DNA from: Fodinicurvata sediminis DSM 21159
Lineage (GTDB): Bacteria > Pseudomonadota > Alphaproteobacteria > Kiloniellales > DSM-21159
Assembly: GCF_000420625.1 (NCBI RefSeq)
Contig: NZ_ATVH01000015.1
Coordinates: forward strand, 310,001-374,000
Direction: 5' to 3'
DNA: 64,000 nucleotides
Shown piece after piece: positions 39,351 to 48,477 of the stretch. The notes under the pieces were generated by a model. It saw only the letters and a list, made by a program, of their open reading frames with translations, was not told where the DNA came from and ran no database searches. How positions within the stretch are numbered: the first letter of the stretch is position 1; every line of letters starts with the position of its first letter. A program made the position numbers and the translations under genes.

Positions 39351-39354
39351 TCCC

Positions 39355-40752
39355 ATGTTCCTGTCGGTCAGCGATATCTTCAAGATCGGCATCGGGCCCT
39401 CGTCCTCGCACACCATGGGACCGATGACGGCCGCCGCAGGTTTCGTGGAAACCCTGAAAGAGGCCGGACTGCCTGGCGGTGAGGCCGTCCATCTGCAGGT
39501 GCGGCTGCACGGCTCGCTGGCCTTCACCGGCAAGGGACATGCGACCGACCGGGCGGTGATCCTGGGGCTGTGCGGACTGACACCCGATCGACTGGATCCC
39601 GATGAGGCCGAGGTCCTCGAGGCCCGGGTTTACGAGACCGAGACCGTGACACCGCCCGGGCTGCCCGCCATGGCCTTCGACCCGGTGAACGACCTGGTGT
39701 TCGACTATGGCCCACCCCTGCCCGGACACGCCAATGGCTTGGTCATGCGGGCCCTGAACAAGGACGGCACGGTCCTGCTGGAACGGACATACTACTCCGT
39801 GGGGGGCGGCTTCGTGCTGACCGAAGAGGAGCTGGCGCAGCTGGCCAACAGCGAGGACTCGGCCGTGGGGGAGAGCGAAACGGGCTATCCCTATCCCTTC
39901 GAGACCGCGCAGCAGATGTTGAAGATGGCCGCGGATGCCGGCATGACTATCGCCGAGATAAAGCGGATCAATGAGTTGGCCTGTCACCATGATCGCCTGG
40001 ACGAGAAGCTGGACGCCATCTGGCAGGCCATGGACAGCTGCATCGAGCGGGGCTTGCGCATGGAGGGCGTGCTGCCTGGCGGCCTGAACGTCCGACGACG
40101 CGCCAGGGCCATATATGGCCAGTTGACCGCCGAGCGCGGGCGCAATACCGACCAGCCCCATGTGGCCAATGACTGGATGAGCGTCTATGCGATTGCCGTG
40201 AACGAGGAGAATGCGGCCGGCGGGCGCGTGGTCACCTCACCCACCAACGGGGCGGCCGGTGTGGTGCCGGCCGTGATCCGCTATTACCGGGATCACTGCA
40301 TCGGGGCCAGTCACCAGGGCATTCGCGACTTCCTGCTGACCGCAGCGGCCATCGGCGGCCTGATCAAGCACAATGCCTCGATCTCCGGCGCCGAGGTCGG
40401 CTGCCAGGGTGAGGTGGGATCTGCATCGGCCATGGCGGCGGCCGGTCTCTGCGCTGCACTGGGCGGCACGAACGAACAGATCGAGAATGCCGCCGAGATC
40501 GCCCTGGAGCATCATCTTGGCATGACCTGCGATCCAGCGGGCGGTCTGGTCCAGGTGCCCTGCATCGAGCGCAATGCCCTGGGCGCGATCAAGGCCGTTT
40601 CCGCGGCCAGCCTGTCCCTGCGCGGCGACGGGCGTCACTTCATGCCGCTGGATAACTGCATCAAGGTGATGATGCAGACCGGCCAGGACATGAACGAGAA
40701 GTACAAGGAAACCTCGACCGGCGGCATCGCCGTGAACCTGGCGGAGTGCTGA
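39355..40752 (+). CDS. sdaA: L-serine ammonia-lyase, iron-sulfur type
   Basis: A 465-residue single-chain L-serine dehydratase that deaminates serine to pyruvate. The N-terminal beta part starts [22 protein letters not shown], and the alpha part carries the cysteines for the 4Fe-4S cluster, in [14 protein letters not shown] and [19 protein letters not shown]. The ATG at 39355 follows GGGAGGA; a longer in-frame start would overlap glyA by 95 bases. As last gene of the sox operon it completes sarcosine to glycine to serine to pyruvate. Confidence 0.97.
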   Translation: MFLSVSDIFKIGIGPSSSHTMGPMTAAAGFVETLKEAGLPGGEAVHLQVRLHGSLAFTGKGHATDRAVILGLCGLTPDRLDPDEAEVLEARVYETETVTPPGLPAMAFDPVNDLVFDYGPPLPGHANGLVMRALNKDGTVLLERTYYSVGGGFVLTEEELAQLANSEDSAVGESETGYPYPFETAQQMLKMAADAGMTIAEIKRINELACHHDRLDEKLDAIWQAMDSCIERGLRMEGVLPGGLNVRRRARAIYGQLTAERGRNTDQPHVANDWMSVYAIAVNEENAAGGRVVTSPTNGAAGVVPAVIRYYRDHCIGASHQGIRDFLLTAAAIGGLIKHNASISGAEVGCQGEVGSASAMAAAGLCAALGGTNEQIENAAEIALEHHLGMTCDPAGGLVQVPCIERNALGAIKAVSAASLSLRGDGRHFMPLDNCIKVMMQTGQDMNEKYKETSTGGIAVNLAEC

Positions 40753-40773
40753 TCCGGTGCCCGAGGGATGCCG

Positions 40774-42486
40774 TCAGGCCGCCTTCGTCTTGCCCACGCT
40801 GTAGCGGCCGCGCTGCTCAAGCCACAGCAGGGTCAGTTTCATGGCCCCCATGGCGAAGAGAACCAGCAGCATGATGCAGACCGAGAAGGCTGCGGCCTGG
40901 GTGGTGAAACCCGCCTGATCCAGGCGCAGCACGGATACGGCGCCCACGCTGAGCGACGGTGTGATCAGGAAGATCACGGCCGACAGCGTCACCATGGAAC
41001 GCATGAACAGGAAGAAGAAGACGGCGACGAGTGTCGGCAGCATGATGGGCAGGATGGCATCGCGCAGGCCCTGAAGTGGACTGCCCCCCAGGCAGGTCAC
41101 AGATTCCTCGAGCGATTTGGGCACGGTCCGGATCCCGGCCACCATCGTCAGGAATCCCTGCGAATGGTAGTGGTAGAAATTACAGAAGGCGATCAGCAGC
41201 GCCGAGCCATAGAGCGCCCCCATGATGGTCCCGCCGACATTGAAGGACAGGACATAGGACAGGCCGAGCACCAGACCCGGCACCCCCACGGGCACGATGG
41301 CCAGAAGGTAGACGGCCTTGGCGGCCGCGCGCGGCAAGCCGCGCTGTGCCAGGACCAGGGCGAACAGCAGCACCACGCCGATCACCGCCGCCTGTGTGGA
41401 CACCAGCAGGGATGTCCAGAGCGGTGTATAGCCCCCCTGGGTCGTGATGTTGTAGTTGTCCAGGGTCAGGCTCATGCGGTAGGGCCAGAGTTGGACAAAA
41501 CTGGCATAGACGACCGTCGCGACGACCGCGATCAGGAAGAAGCCGGTGAAATGGGTGACGGTCCCCAGCGGGATATCGCGGGCCGGCAGGAAGTTGCGGC
41601 GCACAGGAATGGCGCTGTCCGAGCCGCCGCCGAATTGGCGCTGCGAGGCCACTTTCTCGATATAGAAGGCGACTCCCGTCGGGATCAGCAGGAAGATTCC
41701 GATCACCGCGCCCATGCTGAAATTCATCTGCCCCACGACCTGGGCATAGATCTCGGTTGCCAGAACGCGGTAGTCACCGCCGATGACGGCGGCGTTGCCA
41801 AAGTCGGTGATGGTCACGGTGAAGACCACGAAAGCCGCGCTCAGCAGGCCGAACTTGGCATTGGGCAAGGTGATGTCGACAAAGCGGCGCCAATTGGAAG
41901 CGCCCATCACCATGGCGGCATCGTAATAGCGGACGTCGGAATGCCTGAGCGAGGCCTGGATGATCATCACGGCCTGGGGTAGGGCGTACATGGTGTTCGC
42001 GATCACGAGGCCCCAGAGGCCATAGATCTGCATGTCCCAGCCGGTCGCCTGGTTCACCAGGCCATTGCGCCCGAACAGGAACAGCAGGCCCAGGGCCTGG
42101 ACAAGCGATGGCGCCAGGAGCGGCAGGAGCAGTGCGAGCATGATGATCGCCCGTCCGACGATGGTCGTGCGCTGAAGCATGTAGGCGATGGCAAAGCCCA
42201 GCAGGATACTGACCACGGTTGTGATGGAGCTCATCACCAGACTGTTCGCAAGTACCCCAGGTATGTGCGACATGGCGAGGACGCTGGCAAAGTTGCCAAG
42301 GCCCAGCGACCCATCGCCCTGCAGAAAGCTGCGGTAAACCACCAGGGCCAGCGGGTAGAGAAAGAAGAGCGCAAGCCCCAGCATCGGCACGATGAAGGAG
42401 ACCGAATGCAGCAGCCTGGCCTGGATAGCGCTGCCGCGCATGCCGGGGGCTTCCGCCGAATGATGGGAATGAGATGGCGAACTCAT
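40774..42486 (-). CDS. ABC permease with two membrane domains, Fbp/Afu/Phn type
   Basis: A 570-residue inner-membrane protein with two copies of the binding-protein-dependent permease domain (about 12 membrane segments). Both EAA-like loops are visible: DAAMVMGASNWRRFVDITLP near residue 195 and ESVTCLGGSPLQGLRDAILP near 465. Such double permeases occur in ferric iron, hexose-phosphate (AfuB) and 2-aminoethylphosphonate importers. It overlaps the ATPase gene by four bases. Given the phosphatase and DeoR genes across the divergent promoter, a phosphorylated substrate is favoured over iron. Confidence 0.93.
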   Translation of the reverse strand: MSSPSHSHHSAEAPGMRGSAIQARLLHSVSFIVPMLGLALFFLYPLALVVYRSFLQGDGSLGLGNFASVLAMSHIPGVLANSLVMSSITTVVSILLGFAIAYMLQRTTIVGRAIIMLALLLPLLAPSLVQALGLLFLFGRNGLVNQATGWDMQIYGLWGLVIANTMYALPQAVMIIQASLRHSDVRYYDAAMVMGASNWRRFVDITLPNAKFGLLSAAFVVFTVTITDFGNAAVIGGDYRVLATEIYAQVVGQMNFSMGAVIGIFLLIPTGVAFYIEKVASQRQFGGGSDSAIPVRRNFLPARDIPLGTVTHFTGFFLIAVVATVVYASFVQLWPYRMSLTLDNYNITTQGGYTPLWTSLLVSTQAAVIGVVLLFALVLAQRGLPRAAAKAVYLLAIVPVGVPGLVLGLSYVLSFNVGGTIMGALYGSALLIAFCNFYHYHSQGFLTMVAGIRTVPKSLEESVTCLGGSPLQGLRDAILPIMLPTLVAVFFFLFMRSMVTLSAVIFLITPSLSVGAVSVLRLDQAGFTTQAAAFSVCIMLLVLFAMGAMKLTLLWLEQRGRYSVGKTKAA

Positions 42487-43487
42487 GCGCGGACCCAGGC
42501 TCCTGCATCCGGCTGTATCTCGAAGCTCACAGGATCGCCTGGCTGAAAGCGGCCATCGCTGTGGACCTCGGAAACCAGCTGCTGGTCATGCCATTCCATC
42601 GTGACGCGGCTGATATTGCCAAGGTAGGTGACCTGGGTAACGGTGGCCTCGCCCGTGCTGTCCGGGCGAAGGCCGATCTGCTCCGGGCGCAATGCCAGAA
42701 GCTGTGCCTCTGTGCCCTCGGGCTTGTGCGCCAGCAGGTCTGGTGACAGCCGGGCCGCCGTCTGCTCGTCGAGCAGATTGCTGATGCCCACGAAATCGGC
42801 CACGAAACGCGTTTGCGGCCGGGCGTAGAGGTCCTGCGGCGTGCCCACCTGTTCGATCCGCCCATCCTGCATGCAGACGATCCTGTCCGCCATGGTCAGG
42901 GCTTCTTCCTGGTCATGGGTGACCATGATGGTCGGAATGCCCAGGCGTCGTTGCACATCGCGGATTTCCGTGCGCATTTCCGCGCGCACCCGGGCATCGA
43001 GGGCGGACAGCGGTTCGTCGAGCAGCAGAAGGCCGGGATCCACGGCCAGCGCCCGGGCAATGGCGACACGTTGCTGCTGGCCGCCCGACAGTTCATGGGG
43101 GTAGCGCTCCGCGAGTTCGGGAAAGCGCACCAGTTCCATCAGCTCGCGCACCTTGGCGTCGACCTTGTCGCGGGGCCATTTTCTGATCTTCAAGCCATAG
43201 CCGATATTCTCGGCCACGGTCATGTTCGGAAAGAGGGAATAGGACTGGAAGACGATGCCGAAACCCCTGTGCTGGGCATCGATTTCGCGCAAGTCCCTGT
43301 CACCGATTTGCAGACGCCCTGAATCAAAGGGCTCCAGCCCGGCAACGATGCGCAACAGGGTCGTCTTGCCACAGCCGCTGGGCCCCAGAAGGCAGACGAA
43401 TTCCTCGCTGCCAACCTCCAGGCTGACGTCGTGCAGCGCCTGAAATTGGCCGTAGAACTTCGAGACGTCCTGGATGAGAAGATGCAT
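42483..43487 (-). CDS. ABC transporter ATP-binding protein, Fbp/Afu/Phn type
   Basis: A 334-residue ATPase. Walker A is GPSGCGKTT, signature LSGGQQQR, Walker B LLLLDEPLSALD, and a TOBE-like C-terminal domain covers about 240-334. The start at 43487 (MHLLIQDVS) is chosen because the frame upstream runs straight through an intrinsic terminator at 43503-43536, which would make little sense inside a coding region; the ribosome site is weak. It energizes the double permease encoded next. Confidence 0.94.
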   Translation of the reverse strand: MHLLIQDVSKFYGQFQALHDVSLEVGSEEFVCLLGPSGCGKTTLLRIVAGLEPFDSGRLQIGDRDLREIDAQHRGFGIVFQSYSLFPNMTVAENIGYGLKIRKWPRDKVDAKVRELMELVRFPELAERYPHELSGGQQQRVAIARALAVDPGLLLLDEPLSALDARVRAEMRTEIRDVQRRLGIPTIMVTHDQEEALTMADRIVCMQDGRIEQVGTPQDLYARPQTRFVADFVGISNLLDEQTAARLSPDLLAHKPEGTEAQLLALRPEQIGLRPDSTGEATVTQVTYLGNISRVTMEWHDQQLVSEVHSDGRFQPGDPVSFEIQPDAGAWVRA

Positions 43488-43502
43488 TGGAAAAGGGTCC
43501 TG

Positions 43503-43536
43503 AAAAAAAGCCCTCCGCAGCCTGGCCGCGGAGGGC
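43503..43536 (-). terminator. Intrinsic terminator between binding-protein and ATPase genes
   Basis: On the minus strand, GCCCTCCGC and GCGGAGGGC form a nine-base-pair stem with a nine-base loop, followed by seven T (A7 at 43503-43509 on the plus strand). It starts 17 bases after the binding-protein stop and probably lets only part of the transcripts reach the ATPase and permease genes. Confidence 0.88.
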
Positions 43537-43552
43537 ATCGTCCGCGCAGGAA

Positions 43553-44563
43553 TTACCTGCCTACGGTATCACGCCATTTGTTGATGATGGACTCACGCTT
43601 CTTGCCGGATGCCGCGAAGTCCATGGGGAACAGCACTTCATCCAGATTCTCGGGAAGGTTGGCATCGTCCGCCAGCGGAGAACGGGCAACGCCCGGAATT
43701 GTCACGACAGCCTTGTACTCGGAATAGACAGAGGTTGCACTGTCCGAAAGCGTCCAGTCCAGGAAGCGCTTGGCGTCCTCGGCGTTGTCCGTTCCGGCCA
43801 TCAGGCCATTCGCCTCAAGTTCGTAGCCGGCGTAATCCTCGGGAATGACCATTTCCAGAGGGTAACCCTGGGAGATGCCCTGCATTGCCACGAAGGAAAG
43901 GGATGCACCTACAGTGTATTCGCCGACCTGGGCCATGCGGCAGGGGCGCGAGCCGGATGTCGTGTACTGGGCCATGCTCGCATCGAGATCCTCGATCAGT
44001 TGCCAGCCCTCTTCTTCGCCGAGGCCTTGGAGAATGGCAGCCACCTGCAGATAGCCGGTGCCTGAAGAGCCCGGGTCCGGCATGACGACTTCGCCCTCGA
44101 AAACCGGGTCGGTCAGGTCAGTCCATTTCCGCGGCATCTCGGCGCCGATCTCCTCGAGGCGGGGCTTGTTCACGCAGAAAGCACCCATGTAGCCGACCGG
44201 CGCGAACCAGCGATTGTCATCGGCCTTGTACTGATCGCCGAGTTTATCGAGACCGGCTGCCTCGTAAGGTTCCAACTGGTCGCTGATCTGGGGGTCGAGA
44301 ATGTTCGTCACGGCGAAGCCCCAGAGCACGTCGGCCTGGGGGTTGTCGGCCTCGGCAATCAGGCGTGCGCCCAGGTCGCCTGTCGACAGGCGGAGTGCTT
44401 CCACCTCGATGTCGGGCAGGGCTTCCTTGGCCGCTTCCAGATAGGCCGCGACCTCCTCTTCCTCCAAAGCCGTGTAGACGGTGATCGTCCCGGCATGGGC
44501 CGTACCGATCATGGCGAGCCCAGTCGCGGCGCCCGCAATCCATTTCAGGTATCGCATTGTCAT
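43553..44563 (-). CDS. Periplasmic binding protein, ferric/phosphonate/sugar-phosphate class
   Basis: A 336-residue extracytoplasmic binding protein (class II periplasmic-binding fold). A signal peptide runs to about residue 24 (GLAMIGTAHAG). The mature start TITVYTALEEEEVAAYLEAAK is typical of the FbpA/AfuA/2-aminoethylphosphonate group. The two adjacent tyrosines that bind iron in FbpA (YY near the C-terminal third) are not evident at the usual place, which argues against ferric iron. First gene of its operon; divergent from the phosphatase gene. Confidence 0.92.
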   Translation of the reverse strand: MTMRYLKWIAGAATGLAMIGTAHAGTITVYTALEEEEVAAYLEAAKEALPDIEVEALRLSTGDLGARLIAEADNPQADVLWGFAVTNILDPQISDQLEPYEAAGLDKLGDQYKADDNRWFAPVGYMGAFCVNKPRLEEIGAEMPRKWTDLTDPVFEGEVVMPDPGSSGTGYLQVAAILQGLGEEEGWQLIEDLDASMAQYTTSGSRPCRMAQVGEYTVGASLSFVAMQGISQGYPLEMVIPEDYAGYELEANGLMAGTDNAEDAKRFLDWTLSDSATSVYSEYKAVVTIPGVARSPLADDANLPENLDEVLFPMDFAASGKKRESIINKWRDTVGR

Positions 44564-44638
44564 GAAGATAGCCTCCTTGTTGGTTGGTTATTGATCTTTT
44601 CCGAAAACGGTAGCGCATCCCCGTGATTGTGGCAAGAT

Positions 44639-44666
44639 GTGGAAATATGCAAAAAGTGGTCATATG
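44639..44666. promoter_or_regulatory. Direct repeats in the divergent promoter region
   Basis: The 132-base gap between the divergent binding-protein and phosphatase genes contains two 11-base direct repeats, GTGGAAATATG (44639-44649) and GTGGTCATATG (44656-44666), matching at 9 of 11 positions and 17 bases apart. A DeoR-family regulator encoded two genes away is a reasonable candidate to bind here and govern both operons. Confidence 0.4.
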
Positions 44667-44695
44667 AATCAGAATGAATTGCGAAGGAAACATCT

Positions 44696-45511
44696 ATGCC
44701 CCCGAATACGCCGCAGGATGCTGAGGAGTGCCTGGCCGAGACGACGGATTTCGCAGCTGAGCTGGCGCAGCGCGCCGGACGCCTGGCCTTGCAGTACTTT
44801 CGCCAGCGGCTGGATATCGAAGTGAAGGGGGACGACAGTCCCGTCACGATTGCCGACAGAGCGGTTGAGCGCCTGTTGCGGACAGGCATTCGCGAACGTT
44901 TTCCCGAGCATGCCATTCTTGGCGAGGAATTCGGACAGACGGGCTCGAACGAGGCTTTCACCTGGGTTCTGGACCCCATAGACGGCACGCGCAGCTTCAT
45001 CACGGGTTGGCCGATCTGGGGAACCCTGGTGTCCCTGTTGCACAATGGCCGGCCGGAGCTGGGCATCATCGAGATGCCGGCGCTTTCCGAGCGCTGGATT
45101 GCAGAGCGAACCAGGGGCACGCGGTTCGAGAATGCCTCGGGGGCCACCTCCCGGGCCGTGACCAGCGGTACCAGGACCCTGGCCGAAGCCCGCTTCTATA
45201 CCACCTCTCTGCTGTTCTTCGAGGGCGAGGCGCGCCAGCGCATAGAGGGCATTGCCCGGGCTGCACATACGGCGCGTTTCGGTGGGGATTGCTATATCTA
45301 CGGGTTGTTGGCAAGTGGGCACGTCGACCTGGTCATCGAGAACAGGCTGATGCCTTATGATTTCCTGGCCACGGTTCCCGTGGTGGAGGAGGCGGGCGGC
45401 ATCATCACGGATTGGTCGGGCCGGACCCTCGACGCCGAGTCGGATGGCCGGGTTGTCGCGGCAGCGACGCCCGAACTGCATGCAATCGCACTGAAGATGC
45501 TGTCGGCCTGA
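44696..45511 (+). CDS. Inositol-monophosphatase-family phosphatase (HisN-like)
   Basis: A 271-residue metal-dependent phosphatase. The metal-binding motifs are present: GEEFG (ILGEEFGQ), DPIDGT (VLDPIDGTRSF) and a late Asp region (ENRLMPYDFLA, where WD is replaced by YD). Family members remove phosphate from inositol, histidinol, fructose bisphosphate or nucleotide phosphates. It resembles the histidinol-phosphatase branch, but its position, divergent from an ABC importer and before a DeoR regulator, suggests dephosphorylation of an imported phosphorylated compound. ATG at 44696 follows AAGGAAAC. Confidence 0.9.
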   Translation: MPPNTPQDAEECLAETTDFAAELAQRAGRLALQYFRQRLDIEVKGDDSPVTIADRAVERLLRTGIRERFPEHAILGEEFGQTGSNEAFTWVLDPIDGTRSFITGWPIWGTLVSLLHNGRPELGIIEMPALSERWIAERTRGTRFENASGATSRAVTSGTRTLAEARFYTTSLLFFEGEARQRIEGIARAAHTARFGGDCYIYGLLASGHVDLVIENRLMPYDFLATVPVVEEAGGIITDWSGRTLDAESDGRVVAAATPELHAIALKMLSA

Positions 45512-45564
45512 AGTCCGGCAGCTGTTCCAGGGTCGTGGACGGAAAGTGAGAAGGGAGGTTCTCC

Positions 45565-46347
45565 ATGTGGCAGGAAGAACGGCGTCAGAGGATAAGATCG
45601 CGCCTTGCGACCTTTGGGCATGTCTCCGTGGACCAGGCCACGAGCGAGTTCGGCGTGTCGCGCGAGACCATCCGGCGCGACCTGATGGAGATGGAAGCGT
45701 ATGGAGAGCTGCGGCGCATGCGCGGTGGTGCGATCCCGGTCGAGGAGGAGAGGGAGGCGCCCTACACCGTGCGCAGTTCCGTAAGGGTCAAGGAGAAGCG
45801 CTCGATCGCGGCCTGTGCGGCGCGCCTGATCGAGAGCGGGCAGACCCTTTTCCTGGATGCCGGAAGCACCACGGCGATCCTGTCGGAACGCCTGTCCGGC
45901 CTGAGCGGGCTGACCGTCATCACCAATTCCCTGAAGGTCGCCAGCAACATGACGGAACACGTGGGCTCGGGAACTCGTTCCAACCGCATCGTGCTCATCG
46001 GCGGCGAATTCAATTCCGAGCCGCCAGCCACCTTCGGGGATGTCACCATCAACGAGATCGGGCGCTATCATGCGGACCTGGCGCTGCTTTCCCCTTTTGG
46101 CCTGGATGCGGGCAAGGGGGCGACAAGTTTCGATCCGCGTGAGGCCGAAGTGGCTCGAAGCATGATCGCGAACGCAACCCGGACCGCGATCCTGGCGGAT
46201 CATTCCAAGATGGGCATCGTCAGCCGGATATCCTTTTGCCCGGTGCCGGACATCGCACACCTGGTCGTCGACGCAAGAGCGCTCCAGAAAGCGGGCTTTT
46301 CCGCGATAGAGGCTCTGGCGCAAGACGTGATGGTCGGGACGCAATAG
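45565..46347 (+). CDS. DeoR/GlpR-family transcriptional regulator
   Basis: A 260-residue regulator. The N-terminal helix-turn-helix (about 5-60; VDQATSEFGVSRETIRRDLMEM) is followed by the DeoR sensor domain, with the phosphosugar-binding loop LDAGSTTAILSERL near residue 100. Regulators of this family usually sense phosphorylated sugars or polyols, which fits the phosphatase upstream and the importer beyond. Start has a GGGAGGTT site. Confidence 0.94.
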   Translation: MWQEERRQRIRSRLATFGHVSVDQATSEFGVSRETIRRDLMEMEAYGELRRMRGGAIPVEEEREAPYTVRSSVRVKEKRSIAACAARLIESGQTLFLDAGSTTAILSERLSGLSGLTVITNSLKVASNMTEHVGSGTRSNRIVLIGGEFNSEPPATFGDVTINEIGRYHADLALLSPFGLDAGKGATSFDPREAEVARSMIANATRTAILADHSKMGIVSRISFCPVPDIAHLVVDARALQKAGFSAIEALAQDVMVGTQ

Positions 46348-46462
46348 GCATTTCCGCCTGCCTGTCCAAATGAAGGGGGCGTGGCCGGCAGCGAGGGCTT
46401 ACCCTGGGGAGTCACGGAACATGGACCAGTGGCCTGGCCACTCTGACACTCATGGGGGACTT

Positions 46463-47527
46463 ATGAGTATCGCCTTTACCGAACGCGCACCGATCGAAAG
46501 CGGGTTTTCCGACGTCTTTCAGCAACAGCTGGCGCCCAAGCTGGAACAGCTGGAGCAGCAACGTCTGGCACACCTGGCCCAGGCAAAACGGCATGCCATG
46601 TTTGCCCTGGCCGCCGGGGGGCTTCTTGGCCTGCTGTTCCTGTTCTTCGGCACCTCGTCGTCGGGTGTGGGCGGCACGATAGCCAGTTTCGCCATTCCAC
46701 TTCTGTTCGGCGCTGTGGGGGCATTCCTGCTCTGGAAGCGGCAGGCGGGAAAATGGAGTGGCTCCGCGGCAGAAAGCGTGATGCCGGCGGTTTGTGATTT
46801 CCTGGGCGACATGAGCTATGACCGCGAGGCGCACAAGGGCTTCCCCCTGGAGCGCATGCGCAAACTGGGCGTCATCCCCTCCTTCACCCGTTCCGAGCTC
46901 AGCGACCGGCTGGATGGGATCTATCGCAACACGGGCTTCGAGCTTGTCGAGGCGCGTCTGATCAGTGAGAAGAACAAGAGCAGTGGCAACAGCGACAATG
47001 ACAGCAGCGACCGCTCAAGCCGAACGCTCTTCAAGGGGCTTCTCATGCGCGTGTCCGTACCCGAACCCATCCCCACACGCATCCTGATCGCCCGCGATTA
47101 CGGTTTCGGCAACAAGCTGGGCGAGCTTCTGGGCGGCAGCTCGGGACGCGGCATGCCAAAGGTGGATACCGGCCACGGGCCCTGCGAGGAGAACTTCGAG
47201 GTCTATGCCGCCGACCCCGAGGTCGCGCGCCAGGTCCTGACCCCGGCCTTTCTGGACAATCTGATGAAGATCGCCGAGGCCGAAGGCGGGCGCCACGGGG
47301 CAAAAGGCCTGGAAGCCGGCTTCCACGACGAATACTTCTTCATGGCCCTGCGCCGCGACGACGATTTCCTGAAGATGGGGTCACTCACCACACCGGTCGA
47401 CCAGATCGAGGACGACCTGCACAGCGTCTTCGACGATATCGCCCTGATGCGCCGCATCATCGACAGGCTGCATGGGGATCATCCGGATCAAGGCACGCCT
47501 GCGGACGCGGAGAAGGAGATGGCGTGA
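46463..47527 (+). CDS. DUF3137 membrane protein
   Basis: A 354-residue protein of the DUF3137 family. After a Gln-rich amphipathic segment there are two membrane spans (about residues 50-66 and 75-92; LLGLLFLFFGTSSSG and FAIPLLFGAVGAFLLW), then a soluble domain with a low-complexity Ser/Asn/Asp stretch (KNKSSGNSDNDSSDRSS) and a conserved FEVYAADPEVARQVLTP block. Function unknown. The start at 46463 is chosen because the conserved family region begins there; ATG codons upstream lack good sites. No clear operon partner. Confidence 0.88.
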   Translation: MSIAFTERAPIESGFSDVFQQQLAPKLEQLEQQRLAHLAQAKRHAMFALAAGGLLGLLFLFFGTSSSGVGGTIASFAIPLLFGAVGAFLLWKRQAGKWSGSAAESVMPAVCDFLGDMSYDREAHKGFPLERMRKLGVIPSFTRSELSDRLDGIYRNTGFELVEARLISEKNKSSGNSDNDSSDRSSRTLFKGLLMRVSVPEPIPTRILIARDYGFGNKLGELLGGSSGRGMPKVDTGHGPCEENFEVYAADPEVARQVLTPAFLDNLMKIAEAEGGRHGAKGLEAGFHDEYFFMALRRDDDFLKMGSLTTPVDQIEDDLHSVFDDIALMRRIIDRLHGDHPDQGTPADAEKEMA

Positions 47528-47580
47528 GTCTGCAACCTAGGCTATCTGTGTGCGCAAGAAAACTTTAGCGAAGTGAAGGT

Positions 47581-48477
47581 ATGAGCTATAGCGTTTTCAT
47601 TCATCGCGCAGATTCAATTTATGATGATAGGCCAGATGAGCGGTACCAGTTTCCAAGGCAGTATCTTGGAAGAGTAAAGCAAAGTGTTAACGATTGGATT
47701 GTTTATCTGGAGCCATCCAAGGTCCCCGGAACCCGTGGCTACTTTGCCATTGCCCGGGTTCAAGAGATCATAGAGGACCCCAAGGCGCCAGATATGTATC
47801 TGGCGCTGATCGAGCCAGGTTCTTACTTAGAATTTGCAAATGCGGTTGCATTCAATGATGAGGGTGGCCCCGTAGAACGGGGGCTTTTAAACGAGCATGG
47901 ACGGCTGTCGGGTCGTGCGCAATCAGCCGTTCGGCCAATATCTCCCCAGGATTTTCTGCGTATCCTGGAGCATGGGCTCAAGGAAGTAGAGCCAACGTTA
48001 CCGCGCATTGATGCTAATTCCGCGCCATTGGGATTGGAAGATGAGCAGGCGCCATCTGAATTCGCGGTACGGGATCGTGTTCAACAGTTTACAAATAGAG
48101 CTGTCCGGGATCGTGTTTTTCGCAAGATTGTAATTCAAGCATACAACGAAAGGTGCGCAATTACAGGCCTGAAGTTCATTAACGGCGGTGGAAGGGCCGA
48201 GGTCGATGCCGCACATATTCAACCCGTTCAGCACAATGGTCCGGATATTGTGAATAATGGCATTGCGCTTTCGGGAACAGCGCATTGGATGTTTGACCGT
48301 GGTCTTATCAGCTTATCAGACGATTTTGACATCCTCATTTCTCGCCAGGTGAATGACATCGAGAGTGTGCGCTCTTTCATCAGAAAGGACGGTCGTGCCT
48401 CTTTGCCATTTCGACCATCAGACCGACCACATGGCCGTTTTCTGAAGTGGCACCGAGAAAACTGCTTCAAGCATTAA
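47581..48477 (+). CDS. HNH endonuclease with N-terminal PUA-like domain
   Basis: A 298-residue predicted nuclease. The C-terminal part is an HNH_2-type domain: ERCAITG with Cys192, DAAHIQP with His212, and an NNGIAL...AHWMFDRG segment with His235. Residues 1-140 form a separate domain (QYLGRVKQSVNDWIVYLEP, YFAIARVQEI) that resembles, by eye, PUA/EVE-type readers. This reader-plus-HNH layout is that of modification-dependent (type IV) restriction enzymes. The gene is AT-rich: 24 of its first 60 bases are G or C, against 40 of 60 in a sampled stretch of the downstream aminopeptidase gene. Horizontal acquisition is likely. No methylase is adjacent. Confidence 0.85.
   Translation: MSYSVFIHRADSIYDDRPDERYQFPRQYLGRVKQSVNDWIVYLEPSKVPGTRGYFAIARVQEIIEDPKAPDMYLALIEPGSYLEFANAVAFNDEGGPVERGLLNEHGRLSGRAQSAVRPISPQDFLRILEHGLKEVEPTLPRIDANSAPLGLEDEQAPSEFAVRDRVQQFTNRAVRDRVFRKIVIQAYNERCAITGLKFINGGGRAEVDAAHIQPVQHNGPDIVNNGIALSGTAHWMFDRGLISLSDDFDILISRQVNDIESVRSFIRKDGRASLPFRPSDRPHGRFLKWHRENCFKH

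Noticed and set aside
39256-39354. A 33-codon N-terminal extension of the serine dehydratase
   Set aside because: It overlaps glyA and lacks a ribosome site; the ATG at 39355 with GGGAGGA starts exactly at the conserved [11 protein letters not shown].
43488-43538. A 17-codon upstream extension of the Fbp/Afu-type ATPase
   Set aside because: It would encode protein through a perfect intrinsic terminator stem and T-run; the Met at 43487 begins the conserved domain.
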